The notes: generated by a model not told the origin, from the letters alone. A stretch of DNA of 64,000 bases from Zanthoxylum bungeanum (GCA_019454045.1 SKCR01038140.1:102300-166299), one strand, 5' to 3'; positions 24,145-36,933 are shown, numbered from the stretch's first letter. Numbers and translations: made by a program.

Positions 24145-24625
24145 CTTTCGAATCTCTCTCTTTCTCTGAGCACGTTGCGGCAATAAATTTCTGGGGAAGC
24201 TTGGCCACCGAAACGACGGCGTTTCCTTTGAATTATGGCTCTCAGAGGGTTTGCCAAAACATTAAAGCCCGCGCGTTGCATCTGGTGGGCCTAGATTAGA
24301 CCCGTTAACTAAAAACTAAGCCCAACCCGAAAACTTTTGATGGGTTATCCGGATATTTCAGATTAAAAAGGCCCACCGAAAATTTATATTTATAATATTT
24401 TATAGAATAACCCAATTATTTAGCAAGCATATATTAAAATAAGTAGTCTGGAACTTTTCTAATATGCAGGCAATTTGAAGATTCAACACCATATAACTTG
24501 TTTCTAATTTATGCACAAGCATCGAAAAGTCTTAACAAGCTTGTTTACAATTTTCCAATATGTGACTGTGACACTGAAACTTTTCCAAGTTACAAGAGAA
24601 TAAATTGAAAATATTTGTCAATAAT

Positions 24626-24787
24626 TTTTTTTTTTTGAAACGTTGGTATTCTTGCTATCAAATCATCTGACCCGGACATAAATGGAGCAGTTAAAACCCT
24701 CGATTATTCCAGGTTTTTATAAAAAACGCACTTCCTGAATTTGAACTCATGACCTGAATAATAGATTTTGAACCTCACACAGACATT
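24626..24787 (-). mobile_element. tRNA-derived SINE (family A) with 12-bp target duplication
   Basis: The inverted copy is flanked by tttgtcaataat at 24614-24625 and 24788-24799. The A-run lies at the left (T-run on the plus strand), the B-box region is worn (gaatttgaactcatg), and the A-box end is shortened. Confidence 0.88.
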
Positions 24788-25525
24788 TTTGTCAATAATC
24801 TAAAAAAGAAATATCAACACATCCGTTCAATAACACAAATTTTCAATGAAGTTCATCATCGCCATGTCAGCTTTGCAGAAGAAAATTTGTCACCATTTTA
24901 TGCATGTGTCACCGAGTTAATTTTGTGGTGATGACTTGGTCAATTTCATGTAAATCAATGAAAAAACCTCAAAACTCCTCGTATTTAACAAAGCTTGAGG
25001 CTTTATAAACGGGCATTTTGGTCTTAAATCGACACATGAATTGGGCATTCCACTTCATTAGTTAGGAAATTATAATTTTTTTTTTAGTTGGCTTTTGGCT
25101 GTAGTGTTAATTAAGTTCATTAATGAAGGAAATTAAGCTGGTTAATTACGATTTATCAGTTGGTCTGTGATAACATATTGATTTGTTTGAAAGTTTGATT
25201 GTTTAGTTGGAGAAACTTGCAACTCTTGCGACTAATAACCTACCAGCATTAATTCAATGCGCAAATTTATGATTAATTAATTACACAATTTTGGACCCTT
25301 AATCAGGAAAATAAAATAGTTTCACTTTTCTATGTGTATGATTCGATTCTAAAGTAACCATTAGAGAAAAATTACACAACATATGTATTTTTGTTCAGCT
25401 ACACCTACATGAGACTTTGAACTCGCATCAACGTGAATTATTATGAGTATTACTGGACTTGTAACACATGGAAAATCAAATGCTTATTTTTTTGCATATT
25501 TAGAGTTAATGTGATCCCGAGTTTG

Positions 25526-25694
25526 TCCCCAATGAACGTGGTTTGATGGTGTATGGTTTACGACCTCAACTTGAGGCATTGGGTTCGAATTTAGGGTGCG
25601 CGTTTCTTGTAAGAGTCTGAGAATTTTACATGCTCCACTCAAATCCGAAACAGATAGTTTGGTAGCGGATTTTCAACGATTCAAAAAAAATAAA
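25526..25694 (+). mobile_element. tRNA-derived SINE (family A), full length, with target duplication
   Basis: The copy runs tccccaatgaacgtggtttg (A-box region), gggttcgaatttag (B box), ending ttttcaacgattc plus an A-run. It is flanked by gtgatcccgagtttg (25511-25525) and the slightly diverged gtgatctcgaggtttg (25695-25710). Confidence 0.9.
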
Positions 25695-26121
25695 GTGATC
25701 TCGAGGTTTGCAACTTTGCATACATAAAAATTTTGATAATTTAAGAATCCATTTTACAAGAAAAAAGAACAAAAAATAAGCCCAAATAACACTATTATTT
25801 ACCCGAATGCCATTATTATTTACTGTATAAATAACTTGTAAAAACAAGTAAAAGCACAGGTATACGTAAAACCCCTAATTAAGGATAATGATTTTGGGAT
25901 AGTCCAAAAACCATAATTAAGAAGCAAAAATCTTCACCATGATTTAGATCAAATTAAACCCACATTAAAAAAAAAAAACCTAGAAGATGAGCAAAAACCT
26001 CAAAGCTAAAGAAGCTTATGAGTGAATTACATAACCCTAAGAAAAAAGAAAGCAAGAGAGAAGATTAATGTATAAGTAAATATCATAAAGATAAATTCTT
26101 CCATTTCAAGTGCTTGTCAGG

Positions 26122-26403
26122 TCACTCCAATATACTTTCCAAAGAAGGTTTCCAAGCTCCATTAAGTTTCTTACTATTTCTTCCTTTTCCAATTTCTCCC
26201 AAACAAGCCTCTAATCCTTTCCCTTCATTATCCTGAAGCTGAAGCATCAACCATTGTAGCTCTTGTTTTGTAAGCACTATCTTCACCTTCAAACTGCTTT
26301 TTCCAAAAGTGCTTTCCTTCACAAACCTCCCTTTTGTACTACTTGCTTCCTCTTCCTCTTCATCATTTTGTCTATTCTTGCAGCTTTTTATGCAATTCCC
26401 CAT
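26122..26403 (-). CDS. Small MGNC-type (N-myristoylated) plant protein, function unknown
   Basis: A single exon encodes 93 residues. It begins MGNCIKSCKN, a classic N-myristoylation site followed by cysteines that could be palmitoylated, so plasma-membrane attachment is likely. After an acidic run (DEEEEE) comes VKIVLTKQELQWLMLQLQ. This resembles plant DUF4228-type proteins, in which an MGNC start precedes V-[KR]-[IV]-V-[LV]-T-[KR]-[QE]-E-L. It ends AWKPSLESILE. The family is often stress- or pathogen-induced, but the molecular function is unknown. The upstream 250 bp is AT-rich with A-runs. Confidence 0.8.
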   Translation of the reverse strand: MGNCIKSCKNRQNDEEEEEASSTKGRFVKESTFGKSSLKVKIVLTKQELQWLMLQLQDNEGKGLEACLGEIGKGRNSKKLNGAWKPSLESILE

Positions 26404-26926
26404 ATGGTTTTTTATCCCTAGGGAAAAAAAAAAAAAAAAAACCCTAATGTTTTTAGTGGATCAATATTGATTAGAAAAAAAAAAAACAAAAAAAGTGTTA
26501 TATGAGGTGGGGAGAGATGCAAGTATTTATAGGCAATCAATAGAGAATAAATTTTAGGTACAGTTTTTTTTTTACTACTTTATAAGTGATAAGCTCATGG
26601 CTCTATACAATTATAATTTATAATAATATATATCTTCATCTGTTTTTTTTTTTTTTTAATAGAGTTAATTTGCATCTTGTTCCAATTATTAATTCACTAA
26701 AACCGCGTTCATACAAATTTACTTTAAGCACGTCAATTATCAAACGGCTTAAAAAGTTGACCCCTAATATTTTATTAATTTGAATGAAGTATACACCATG
26801 ATTTAGTAACGTATCGTAGGGTATTATACTGTAATTATTGTTATCATATTTGAGAAGATGATATGATATGATATAGTTAAATAAATTATTATGTTTGGTT
26901 TGATAGTATAATATGGTTCCAAAAAA

Positions 26927-27099
26927 GTCCCCAAGGGTCGTGGCTTGGTGGTGTATGACTCAAGATCTCACATTGAAGTCATGCGTTCGAATCTAGAGAG
27001 TGTGTTTCCTGTAAGAGTCTGGGATAGCCGGAGGTTTTACCTGTTCCACTAATTAAGCCCGAAATTGGTGGTTTGGAGGCGGGATTTCCAACGATTCCA
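26927..27099 (+). mobile_element. tRNA-derived SINE (family A), full length
   Basis: A well preserved copy: gtccccaagggtcgtggctt, ggtggtgtatgactcaagat (A-box region), gcgttcgaatctag (B box), cctgttccactaattaagcc, ending gggatttccaacgattcc. No convincing target duplication is seen. The flanks at 26404-26926 hold no other feature. Confidence 0.88.
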
Positions 27100-27471
27100 A
27101 TATATATATATACTAGTGTGTGCCCGTGCCTACGGCACGGTGTTATAGAATTTACAGAGAGATTGGGATTCTATTATTTAATTTGTTTATAATGAAATGA
27201 TTTTTTTTTTAAATTAAATGATTTTATTCTTTAATTTATTTGGTAGTTTTCATTTTCCATTAATAAATGATTTTATTCTTCAATTTATTTGATAGTTTTC
27301 ATTTTCCATTTTTATAGAGATTCTATAATGGAATGATTCTTTATCAGCCATTAAATTATAATAAAATGATTTGAGCCGCTAATTAAGCCACATAAAGATA
27401 GCATTTGGATACATTATCTCTCTTAATCCTAACCATTGATTGTCTTATATTTCCTCCCACACCATTGTGCT

Positions 27472-27916
27472 TAGAGGTGTTCATAGGGTTGGGTCAACCC
27501 GCGACCCGACCCGACCCGCGCGGGTTCATAAAAAAATTTACAAATTTTGACCCGACCCAAAATTTTCGGGTTACACAACTGGTTTGATCCCCTTGACCCG
27601 ACCCGACCCTATACAAATTATTTTTTCTAAAATTTTTATTATTTTTCTACAATAGTTATTAGTATTTTTAAAGTTTTTACTATTATTTCATTATATTTAT
27701 TACTTTTTTGTATTAAAACTTTATATATATGATATTTTGGGATATAAAATAACTAATATTTATATTTCAAAATAATTAATTCATTTAAAAAAATATTTTT
27801 TTTAAAAATGACCCGACGACCCGAACTCGAACCCGACCCGCGACCCGATTTTCCCTTGATCCGACCCGATCGGGTCTAACAAAATTTCAAAAAAACCCGA
27901 CCCGTGAACACCCCTA
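27472..27916. mobile_element. Non-autonomous hAT element, CGACCC subterminal family
   Basis: The termini are TAGAGGTGTTCATAGGG and the inverted TAGGGGTGTTCACGGG. The perfect 8-bp duplication attgtgct lies at 27464-27471 and 27917-27924. The ends are built from repeated gacccgacccg words around an AT-rich core of about 200 bp. No coding capacity. Confidence 0.94.
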
Positions 27917-27924
27917 ATTGTGCT

Positions 27925-28760
27925 TTATAATATAGATGATTCCAAAAATGATAAAATTATTAAAATGCCCTCAAACACAAAATCATCGCAAATCACCAAA
28001 TCCAAAATTGGCATAAATAAAAAATTATGTTTGTTTAACTATTTTTATTTATTAATATAATATATATTTAAATACTATTGTCATGGCAAACCATGTTTGT
28101 TTAACTATTTTTATTTATAAATATAATATATTTAATAGGGTAGTATTGACATTTTAAAATTTTATCAATAATATTTTAGGAATATAAAATTATAAAATCA
28201 CGGCAACCACCAGATACATGGTTTAAAAAACTCTCCAAAATTCATGATTTTCATAAATATGGAAGTCAAACACAAACAACAATTTGAACTATATTATACT
28301 ATATAAAACCATGACAAATCATGAAACAAACAAAATGTAAGAGGTATGGTCGGTGATTTTCAAGAAATTATATTTCGCTTTATTTGGGTTCTTATCTTAT
28401 GAGAATTAAGAAAATAAAAAAAATTAAATTTAGACTTTACTCATTCATTTTCTTTGGTTGGAAAAAATGAAAAATAAAATAAAAAAAGCTTAAAAAGTTA
28501 TATTGAAATATTAGAGTGAGCAAATAAAGGGAACATTCTTTTACTTTACACGTTTATTCAATAAATTTTTAAATAAATAATTTTTACACTGAATATTCTT
28601 TCAAATAACAAAATAGTCCTTCATTAAACCCATTTTAGTAAGTACTTATTTCCTCTTTACATCATTCTGAGTCATCGTAATGTTCTGTGTTTTCCTCCCT
28701 TTCCTTTTGTTAATTCTGGTTTAATGCTCTTCAGTTTTAGAATATATTCACAGTTGTTTT
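27925..28760. other. AT-rich gene-free stretch
   Basis: No exon, RNA gene or bounded element is recognised. A segment containing catgtttgtttaactatttt is repeated (about 28027 and 28093), suggesting a worn repeat. Confidence 0.4.
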
Positions 28761-28779
28761 TAGTTCCATTAATAAATAA

Positions 28780-29630
28780 GGAAATTCACTACTCGAATAA
28801 ATCTATCTCAAATAGTAAATTTGTTTGGTTAGTTGGGAAATACGAGAGTTTATGTGGTTCGGTGGAGAGTGACTTCTACCTACGTCCATGAGTGAAATTT
28901 GGATATTTTATTATGCCTCGAGGTTAATACCGACCCGAGCTTACAAATAGGGGAAACACATACAATAATATAACAACTCGGGTCTTAACGAGTCCGATAC
29001 AATTCTCTCAAGTGGTAAGTCAATTGACTAGCTTTCTCTCTCTATCTCAAGCTATTAAGTTATGGATTTTACATGTTGTGTAATGCAAAAACTCCAAGCC
29101 CTTGAAATTGTGACTTCAATCCCTTTATATAGGCTCTCAAATTAATTATTCTCCAATTATGACGTCAGGTAATGTCACTTAGTCATCATTACAACCATAA
29201 CTCTCCCCTATGACGGGTCTACTCTGCCACTGTCATGTCACTGCACCGGCCTATGGCGGCTAGCAAGGCCTACAATCACTATGATCTCATCTTCGTTTGT
29301 CGGGTCGGCATACCGAGGCAGATGATACTTATCAAAGTCATGTCCAACTCTTCAATAGGTCGGGTTCATAAATAAAGACCTCATCGAGTCAGGTTCTACA
29401 TATTCTCAAACAACCTCAAATCTCTTTCTTCCTGTGATCAGGTCGATACTACTAACTTCATCCTCAACATACTCTGCCTTTGGGAGAATTTCTTTGTACC
29501 ATGAGATCAGATCTTTTTGCCTAACCTCATCTTTCTCTGGGCCCTTAGACCTTTACTATCCACTTTTGCGCCAAGTACAATCTCTATTATACTCTTTCTC
29601 GATACCTGAATCTTCCTCGGAATAATAGCT
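28780..29630. repeat. Dispersed non-coding repeat (LARD/TRIM-like), shares motifs with 61275-61775
   Basis: The segment tatgtggttcggtggagagt followed by acctacgtccatgag corresponds to acgtggttcggcggagcaag and gcctacgtccacggg at 61350. Such gtggttcgg...cctacgtccac modules are widespread in plant non-coding retroelement derivatives. The 0.85-kb stretch has no reading frame of substance. Its boundaries are approximate. Confidence 0.45.
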
Positions 29631-30044
29631 TTCAAAAAACCACCATTTTCTCTTCTTTATTTTATATTGTTACCAAATCCATGAATGCATTTGGATTAAC
29701 TACCCAATATTTGGAGTTAACTAATAATGGTCTATAAAGTTGTTGATGACATTTTGTTTCTTTAACATTTTAAGACTGACTCTATGACTGTCGTGTTTTA
29801 CTTGGTCTATGTGACGACAGTACAGTCGATCGATTGTTTGTTAAATCAAATCTTTAATTTGTAGCGTTTACTTTTTGATTTGGTTAAGATTTTTCTTTTA
29901 ATTTGCAAGCTTTTAATCTGTCGTGTGAGTGATAAGAAAATTCAAAAGCAAATGAAAGTACATAGAAAAATCAAATATAAAATATGCAACTTTCAATTAA
30001 CAGTCAATCATCTTTTATAAAAGTGATTTTCTCCTACATTATTA

Positions 30045-30173
30045 TTTTTTTTTTTTTTAATTATTGGAAATTCCGCCGTCAAACCACCTCTTTCGGATTT
30101 AAACGGAGTAGATCCACCCCTCTGATTATCCCAGACATTTATAAAAAACACACTCTCTGAATTCGAATATTTT
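30045..30173 (-). mobile_element. 5'-truncated SINE (family A) with target duplication
   Basis: The copy keeps the A-run and 3' half (aattattggaaattccgccg...) up to gaattcgaat, but lacks the A box. It is flanked by tacattatta (30035-30044) and tacattaata (30174-30183), so truncation happened at insertion. Confidence 0.8.
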
Positions 30174-30519
30174 TACATTAATATTTGTTCAGTCCTTTTG
30201 GAATATTTGAGTTAGACAAATAGTAAATGACAAGTAATTTAGATACAACTTTTGCTTATTTGCTGGAAGAGAAAAAAAATCGCAGGAGATTGAGTAGTTG
30301 AGTGATTTTTCTAATGTGACAATTGAATTTCTTCAGAGATTCCTAGGACAATAAAAAGGAAAAAAAAAAACAACACTAGCTTTATTTATACATTTAAATT
30401 CAACATCCTAGAATTTTCTAATGGAATTAGGTTTAAGAAACCAAAGACAAGTTAAGTTTAATTAATTTTCTGTGATTTTGTTAATCTTCCCACATGTCTA
30501 ACTAATCTCTAATTAGAGG

Positions 30520-31051
30520 TAGGGGTGTTCGCGGTGCGGTTCGTGGCGGTTTTTTTCGTTTTTTACTTCAAACCGCGCGGGTTGGCGGTTTGGGAAATTA
30601 GAAAACGAAACCGCAAATTTGATAAGGAAAATCGCGGCGGTTCGGGTTGGCGGTTTGGACGGTTCGGGTCGGTGGTTTGGATTATAAATTTTTTAAGAAA
30701 ATTTTGTGTGTTTTCACATTATAATTGAAGAAAAAATTACATAATTTTTATTTATTCATTACATATTGTTATATGATCATTAAATATCTTAATTTTCATA
30801 GTTAAAGAAGAAGAAAAATATAAAATAATATTTAATTTGAACGCGAGTTGACGGTTTAGACGGTTCGGATCGCGGTTCGAATCAAAATTTACGGTTTGGG
30901 CGGTTCGCGGTTTGACATTGGTCAAAACCGCACACCGACCCGAAATTTGCTGTTCGATTCGGTGCGGTTCAAAATCATTTTTAATATTTTTTCAAACCGC
31001 GCGGTTCGGTTCGGTGCGATGCGGTTTGACCCGAAATTGTGTTCACCCCTA
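30520..31051. mobile_element. Non-autonomous hAT element, GCGGTTTG subterminal family
   Basis: The termini are TAGGGGTGTTCGCGG and the inverted TAGGGGTGAACAC. The perfect 8-bp duplication attagagg lies at 30512-30519 and 31052-31059. The end regions are arrays of gcggttcg/ggcggtttgg words. The AT-rich centre has no coding capacity; the frame at 30525-30728 is repeat-derived. Confidence 0.94.
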
Positions 31052-31331
31052 ATTAGAGGCTTGCGTTGAATTACGAGTCTCTCTGCACAAGCACAATGTC
31101 TCACTAAAAAGTCATTAATTGATTTTGTCCTTTAATCTTTGAGCAATTGGCTTTCTAATTTTACTTTTCAAACGACAATTTATTTATTTAAATGGTAAAT
31201 TGAAGAGTGAAAAATAATTAAAATTTTCGATTATTTATGTATAAACATTTTAATAGATTAATAGTTATTAGTAATGATGATGATGTTACAAAATAAAATA
31301 TATAATATTAATAGAAGAAATGTATGAATTC

Positions 31332-31435
31332 TTTTTTTTTTTTTTTTTTTTTTTTAAACGATGGAAACCCCGCCACCAACCACCCATTTTGGGCCGTGGC
31401 GCAGGTAAAACCACCGGCTGTCCCAGGCTCTTACA
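31332..31435 (-). mobile_element. 5'-truncated SINE (family A) with 12-bp target duplication
   Basis: The 3' half only (acgatggaaaccccgccacc ... cccaggctcttac) plus the A-run is present. It is flanked by atgtatgaattc at 31320-31331 and 31436-31447. The right duplication is repeated once more in tandem with its flank (tgtatgaattcattaatatt, 31438 and 31469). Confidence 0.88.
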
Positions 31436-31559
31436 ATGTATGAATTCATTAATATTAAAAATAAAATGTATGAATTCATTAATATTAAAAATAAAATCTT
31501 ATTTGAAGAATCTCGATGATCGGGATTTAAACTTAATAATAAATGACGAATACTTGTTA

Positions 31560-32340
31560 GGTATGTTCTTGGAATTATGCTAATAAAATTTCTGCTGTTA
31601 AATTCAACAGTCTGAATTTGGTCTCAAGGGTTCTCACTTTCTCACAAGAATTTGGGCAGCACTCAATGAGACTTTTCACATATTTTGAACTTTAAGAGAA
31701 AAGAGGACTGGAGGAACTTACTAGGCAAGGATGATGCTTTTATGCTAATTAAATTTAACAAATTGAAAATTCAAATTGATTTGGACATCACTTTTAATTT
31801 TTAATGGATTTCAACTTTTGTGAAGCATAAGCATTCGGTTCACAATGAAACAATTTCGGAATTAAAAATCAAAAGATTCAACTCGACAGTCTCCTAAGTT
31901 AGATCAATGACTAATTTTTTCAATAATTCAAAGGAGCATCAACTGTGTAAGTGTAAACACATGAAAACAGTACACAAATTATTTATTAATATTTTTTTTT
32001 TTATATATTTAGAAAAATAAATTACCTACACTAAAGGAGAGTGAGCGCGGGGTTTCCGTGCCAGCTGTCAAATCAACGGCTCGCGTGTTAAGTAGCAAAA
32101 AAAAACAAACATTTCTTTATATATGGACCGTATAAGGATCAAAGCAGCTGAAAAAAGGGCGAAAAACCGAGGTTAGTTGTTAAAAGTGAACACACATTCT
32201 ACATAACAAAGCAGTTGGTACTGAACTGATGGATAATATAAACTTAGAACAACCTGAAATCAGAACTGTTTTGATCTGAAGATTGGTTCAAAAAGAAACC
32301 ATATACGAGGTTTAGGTTATAAACACACGCAACGCAACTT
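31560..32340. other. Gene-free stretch between SINE and UBR7 pseudogene
   Basis: AT-rich sequence without recognised exons or bounded elements. The part next to 32340 may be the former 3' untranslated region of the UBR7-like locus. Confidence 0.4.
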
Positions 32341-32346
32341 GTTTCA

Positions 32347-35019
32347 GTCACGCCTACGCTTCTTTTGCAAGATTATCGAAAATAGGAAGTGCATCATCGG
32401 ATGTGATTGCCTTCGACAGGTCAGACGATTCCTGCAAAATGAAAATATAACTATGAATAAGCTAATGTTCAAAGGAAAAGATAAATTTCTGTCAATTTGC
32501 TGAGAACAAACCAGGAAGCTATGAAAATTCATCATCCATGTCCGCGATGCCATTAAGAATCTCCATTTTATCCACATGTCCATGTTTATTTAGAATACTT
32601 AATTCGGAACCTTCCTGCTTCTGCAACTTTTCTTCCCACTTCTACTTCGCTGTTCTTTTTTACTCTGCTATTGAGTCGTCCTCTACAATAAGATAAGAAA
32701 CACGCTTCTGCTCATTCGTATTTAAGCATTTTTGCATCTGCAGAAGGTAGCCCTCCAATATTTTGGAAAGAAATAGGGCTTTACTTTGTAAAATAGGGGC
32801 ATCAGCTGCCAGATTATCTGCAGGACGACAAGCAGTATGTGAACCATCATCATTCATGCATTGAACTAAATCAAAATTTATCTCGGAACTTTCTCCAGTA
32901 ATAGGTAATAACACCTTTCCCACCAGTCACAGATTCAGAAATAGTATTAGCAATTGCATTCTCATTTTTAGGAGAACCATTAGAACAAATACAATTTTCA
33001 AGCTCTCCAGAATCACTAGCTGAAGGGATCTCTTCAATTACTTCTTTTTCCTTATCTGTATTAGAACCAGCAGTTTGCTGCACCACTGTCGTCCATATGG
33101 TTTGAGGATATGAGGTTAGAAAAGAACAAACTGCTGAGCACTCCTTTGTACAAAGGCTCTCCTTCCTCGTCTCTTGGAATCTGCCGTACGTAGAAATGAA
33201 AGAATGATTAAGATTGCAATCATATGAAATCAGAAAACCAACGACTCAAAGATAATAGCAACATAAAAATTACCATCACCAGTTAAGACATATAAAGGAA
33301 ACCTGACAAGAAATTATCGTATGCCAGAAAACAAAGCAAAAACACTGATAGTCCACGGACAACTACCGACCTGATCAGAAGACTCAAGACCAATATATTC
33401 CTCATGAAACCAGTCCTCGCAGATACAGCATTGTATCATCTCCACTTATTCTTCAACATCTGGATCGGGATAGGGGAGGCTACAAGTGCAGTATAGACTT
33501 TTAAGTTGTGATCGTAGGAATTCTCATAATTTTCTACATCTTTACTGGGGAAAAGTTTACAGAAAAACTCCGCAAACTTTGAATTTCCACAATCACACCG
33601 AAAATTTCTCTTGGTCCATTTCCACAATCTTGTTTAAGCACAATTATGAAAGACCATTAGACAGAAAAGTTTTAAAATGATAATACAGGATACCAGACAT
33701 CATTCCTTTTGATAATCAAATGGAACACGCAATTTAAAACATGTGCATTAACAGCTACGACAAGTGAAAACACTGTGGTTTGAAGTTTTAGGATAAATTC
33801 ATGAATCAAAGATTAAGAATAAAGTATATTACATCTTTCAAGTGCCTGTCAAAGAGAAAGGCAGTTAAAGAGATAAAGGAGTTACAAAGCTTCCAGTTCA
33901 AATGCACTCCAGGTTAGCAGCACGTGCACAAAATCAATGTAAGAGCAAAAATAAAATCATATGATCATATCCTATAGTTAGTAATATTCATCCTAGCCCC
34001 TCAGTGAACTTCCGATACTCATAGATCCACCAGCCTGTCACATACATGAGCTCATAACAAGACAACAATACCAGAAACTCAAAAACACACCAATTAGCAA
34101 ACAGAAAGCACATAATAGTTCCCAAGACTTTATCAAGTCACATTTTGATGTAAGTCTTCAGAATTTCCAGACCAACGAAACACTATATCCACAGCACTTC
34201 ATTTCAATGACAAGCGTCAGCACAAACTATAACTAGAAGCTAAAGTCGTTATACAAAAGAGTTCCTGACTATATTAATTAACCATCTACGGTTAATGATA
34301 ATGGGGGGATATTTCGTGTCCATCATGGCAGGTCAGCGAGCACGAAGCACAAAACTCCAACATTTCCTGTGCAAGTAAGGCATGAGAAAATAGCCTGTCT
34401 CTTCATATACCCCTTAATATAGATACACTCCTCGCCCTCACTCCACCCAAAACCAAATCCGCCTCCTCAAATTTTCAACATGAGGTATCACACAACACCC
34501 ATGAATTAGCCAATAGAAGAACGACAATGGAGACAAATTCTTTTAGTAACAAATCAGATATTTCTATTATTCCGCAATTGTATCAATGCAAAGTGAAAAG
34601 ACTGAGAGTCTGTAAATATGACTACAAATTTTGTACCAACTCACATTGCATGCCCTGTTCAGAAGATAATCAGACACAGTTTCCACCTTTACACTCACCC
34701 TCGTCTCTAATGTGTGTCAGTTTTGCACCTAATGCTTCTTATCACGAACATTTATCAACCTTAACACACCACATGTAATCCAAAGACTAACCCATGATTT
34801 ATATAATTCTTCTAAGCATTGTTAAGCAGCATGGAATCAGAGCTTCATAATCAAAAGTAAGTAGAAGAACTAACAAATGTGAAGCCTTAATTTTTTTCTG
34901 CAAAAAATAATTATTTAAAAAAAAAAAAAAAAAAAGAACCCTAAATTGAAAAACGAGGAATTAAGAAATTACCAGGTTCTTTTCTCATCCTCCACGTTTT
35001 CATCAAACTCGCCAGACAT
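32347..35019 (-). pseudogene. UBR7: Decayed UBR7-type E3 ubiquitin ligase gene
   Basis: Recognisable exon remnants in order are: a start MSGEFDENVEDEKRT (35019); the second half of a UBR box WTKRNFRCDCGNSKF (about 33610); YCTC and CCICEDWFHEE of the PHD finger (33520-33390); IPRDEEGEP and TSYPQTIW (33190-33090); SKALFLSKI and NEQKRVSYLI (32790-32690); and ESSDLSKAITSDDALPIFDNLA (32430-32360). UBR7 proteins are ubiquitin ligases combining a UBR zinc finger and a PHD finger. Here the reading frame breaks just before the UBR box, after NSYDHNLK, inside PDPDVEE-stop-VEM, near 33140, and at the C-terminus. The first half of the UBR finger is not found. With this many lesions it cannot encode the ligase. 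An intact parent copy should exist elsewhere. Confidence 0.88.
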
Positions 35020-35098
35020 TTTTCACAAACCTCTTAATAAATAATTCTATTAACGACTTTGCAAACAAACCCTAGCTCCCTTCCTAAGCCACATATCT

Positions 35099-35230
35099 TC
35101 TTTTTTTTTTTTTTCCCTTTTTTTAATGGTTGGAAATCAAACCGCTAATCATCCCGAAGTGTTAAAACCTCCCGCTGTTACAGAAACAAAATTTAAAGGT
35201 CAGATCCTAATTCCTACGTCACCGAGCCGT
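35099..35230 (-). mobile_element. Degenerate SINE (family A)
   Basis: A T-run followed by aatggttggaaatcaaaccg, aaaacctcccgctgttacag and cctacgtcaccgagccgtat aligns in order with family A copies, but the B-box region is largely lost. Confidence 0.6.
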
Positions 35231-35617
35231 ATATCAGTGAACTCTTTTAGATTATTATTTTTTACCTTTGAGGAACGGATAAAAAAGAGCCATACGAGGA
35301 ACCCCATAATCTACGAAGACAGCAGAGCAAATTCGAAATGTGTGCCATTGAGCTTTTATTTGTGAACTATACGGACATTTTCCCGCCACTGTGTCCCCAA
35401 GTACTGGATTATTATTTTGATTCCCTCCAATTATTATTTTTTCTTGTTCTGAATCTTCTAATTGATTGCATCTGGTTTATGGTGATCTTAAGAAACTTCT
35501 AATTGGGGTCCATGGATGATGAACTGCATATGAGCATTCAAGTTGGGGCACTATACAATTATGTAAAGTATAAGACCGTTGATGAAGAATTTGAAAATTT
35601 TTATGGATCACAGACTA

Positions 35618-35793
35618 CTTTTTTATTTTTTATTTTGAAACGTTGGAAACCCACCACCAAACCACCCATTCTGGGCCGCGGCGCAGGTAAAACCACCGGC
35701 TATCTCAGGCTCTTACAAGAAAATACACCATATGGATTCGAACCCAGAACCTTAAAGTGAGATTCTGGACCCTACACCACCAAACCACACCAC
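35618..35793 (-). mobile_element. tRNA-derived SINE (family A), full length, with 12-bp target duplication
   Basis: A complete inverted copy ends with ggattcgaacccagaacc (B box) and cctacaccaccaaaccac (A box). It is flanked by gatcacagacta at 35606-35617 and 35794-35805. A young-looking member. Confidence 0.93.
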
Positions 35794-35885
35794 GATCACA
35801 GACTATACTAATGCTCAAAACCTTAAACAATGACTATGTTGATCTCATATGCACAAATTAATTGAAGGCATAAATATCAAATGCG

Positions 35886-36030
35886 AAAGCCTCTTATATG
35901 TCACGGGTCAGAAAACATACGCCTCTTAATTTTTTTCCAACTCTTAATATTAAATAAAAATAGAAATATCATCATAAATTTATAAATTAAATCCTTAAAA
36001 ATTAAAAAAATTATCTCAGATAATCTTTTG
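35886..36030. repeat. Dispersed repeat, second copy at 37974-38125
   Basis: Both copies share aagcctctt(a/g)tatgtca, then tttttttc(c)aactcttaa/aactgtataa, atatcatcataaatt/atatcaccttaaatt and aaatccttaaaaatt/gcatccttaaaaatt in the same order. They look like transposon ends. The 38-kb copy was later hit by the 3.1-kb hAT element. Confidence 0.55.
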
Positions 36031-36408
36031 GTTTCACACTTTTGCGGAAATTGATTCAAGGGACATAATAGAAACAGTTTATTTGTTGTTATAAAACTCA
36101 CATGAATCAATTACAAAAACATGTGAGTTTGTTGTTTGATAATTGATTTAACAGAAAATGAGTGTTCTAAATTATTTTTCGAGTGTACTGCTGATTATTT
36201 TTATGAATATGTATAATGAAAATTTTATTTTAAGAAATTAATCCTCTTGGTGTGAAAAGAAAAAAAAACAAGTGAAAATGATTGTTGTTTTCTCACAATT
36301 GGACTAGTAAATAAATGCCTGCTTAAACTATAATTAATTAATATAACTTGAGATTAAATTTTTTAGAAGTTTGCTAGTTAACCAATAATATGGTAGGGTG
36401 ACAGGATG

Positions 36409-36933
36409 TTGGGGCGAGTATCGATTCATGTTCTATCCGAAATCGTAAGAAATCAGAACAATTTTTTGGATCTGATTCCGAAATTAGTTTCTTTAGGGTC
36501 GGTTCTTATTCCAAAATGTTAGAAATCAATTTTTTTCGGTCCAGTTTTGGTTCTAGTGTGGTGGGAACTAAAATCGGATTTTGGAACTAGTTTTCAAATT
36601 ATAAAATCAAATTTTTCATTGGTTAAAAAATTTAAGAAAAGTCCAATTCTCTTATTAAATAATGTACATTCATCACATCCAAATAAAAAATTAAACGTAT
36701 ATCAAACAAATGGAATAAAATCAATTATAAATTATTATTTTTATTTAAATGAAATAAAAATTATATTGAAAAGAATGGAAAATAAGGTAACCCGGAATTG
36801 GACCGGAACCGATAAATAGAGTATCATATTCAATTGGATAGATTCCGATTATAAAATATTAGGATCCGATTTTTTTCGGATAGGTTCCGGTTCCACTCGG
36901 AACCGAAATCAAATCTGATTTTGCTCACCTCTA
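36409..36933. mobile_element. Older non-autonomous hAT element, GGAACCGG family
   Basis: The left end ttggggcgagta and right end ttttgctcacctcta correspond to the TAGGGGTGAGCAA ends of the element at 10677-11396. The flanking octamers acaggatg and acggggtg differ at two positions, consistent with an aged target duplication. The subterminal words (ggttccggttccac) are the same but eroded. Confidence 0.75.

Noticed and set aside
25540..25610. tRNA-like A and B box sequence that might be a tRNA gene
   Set aside because: The same boxes recur in all family A SINEs, and no acceptor stem or full cloverleaf can be formed.
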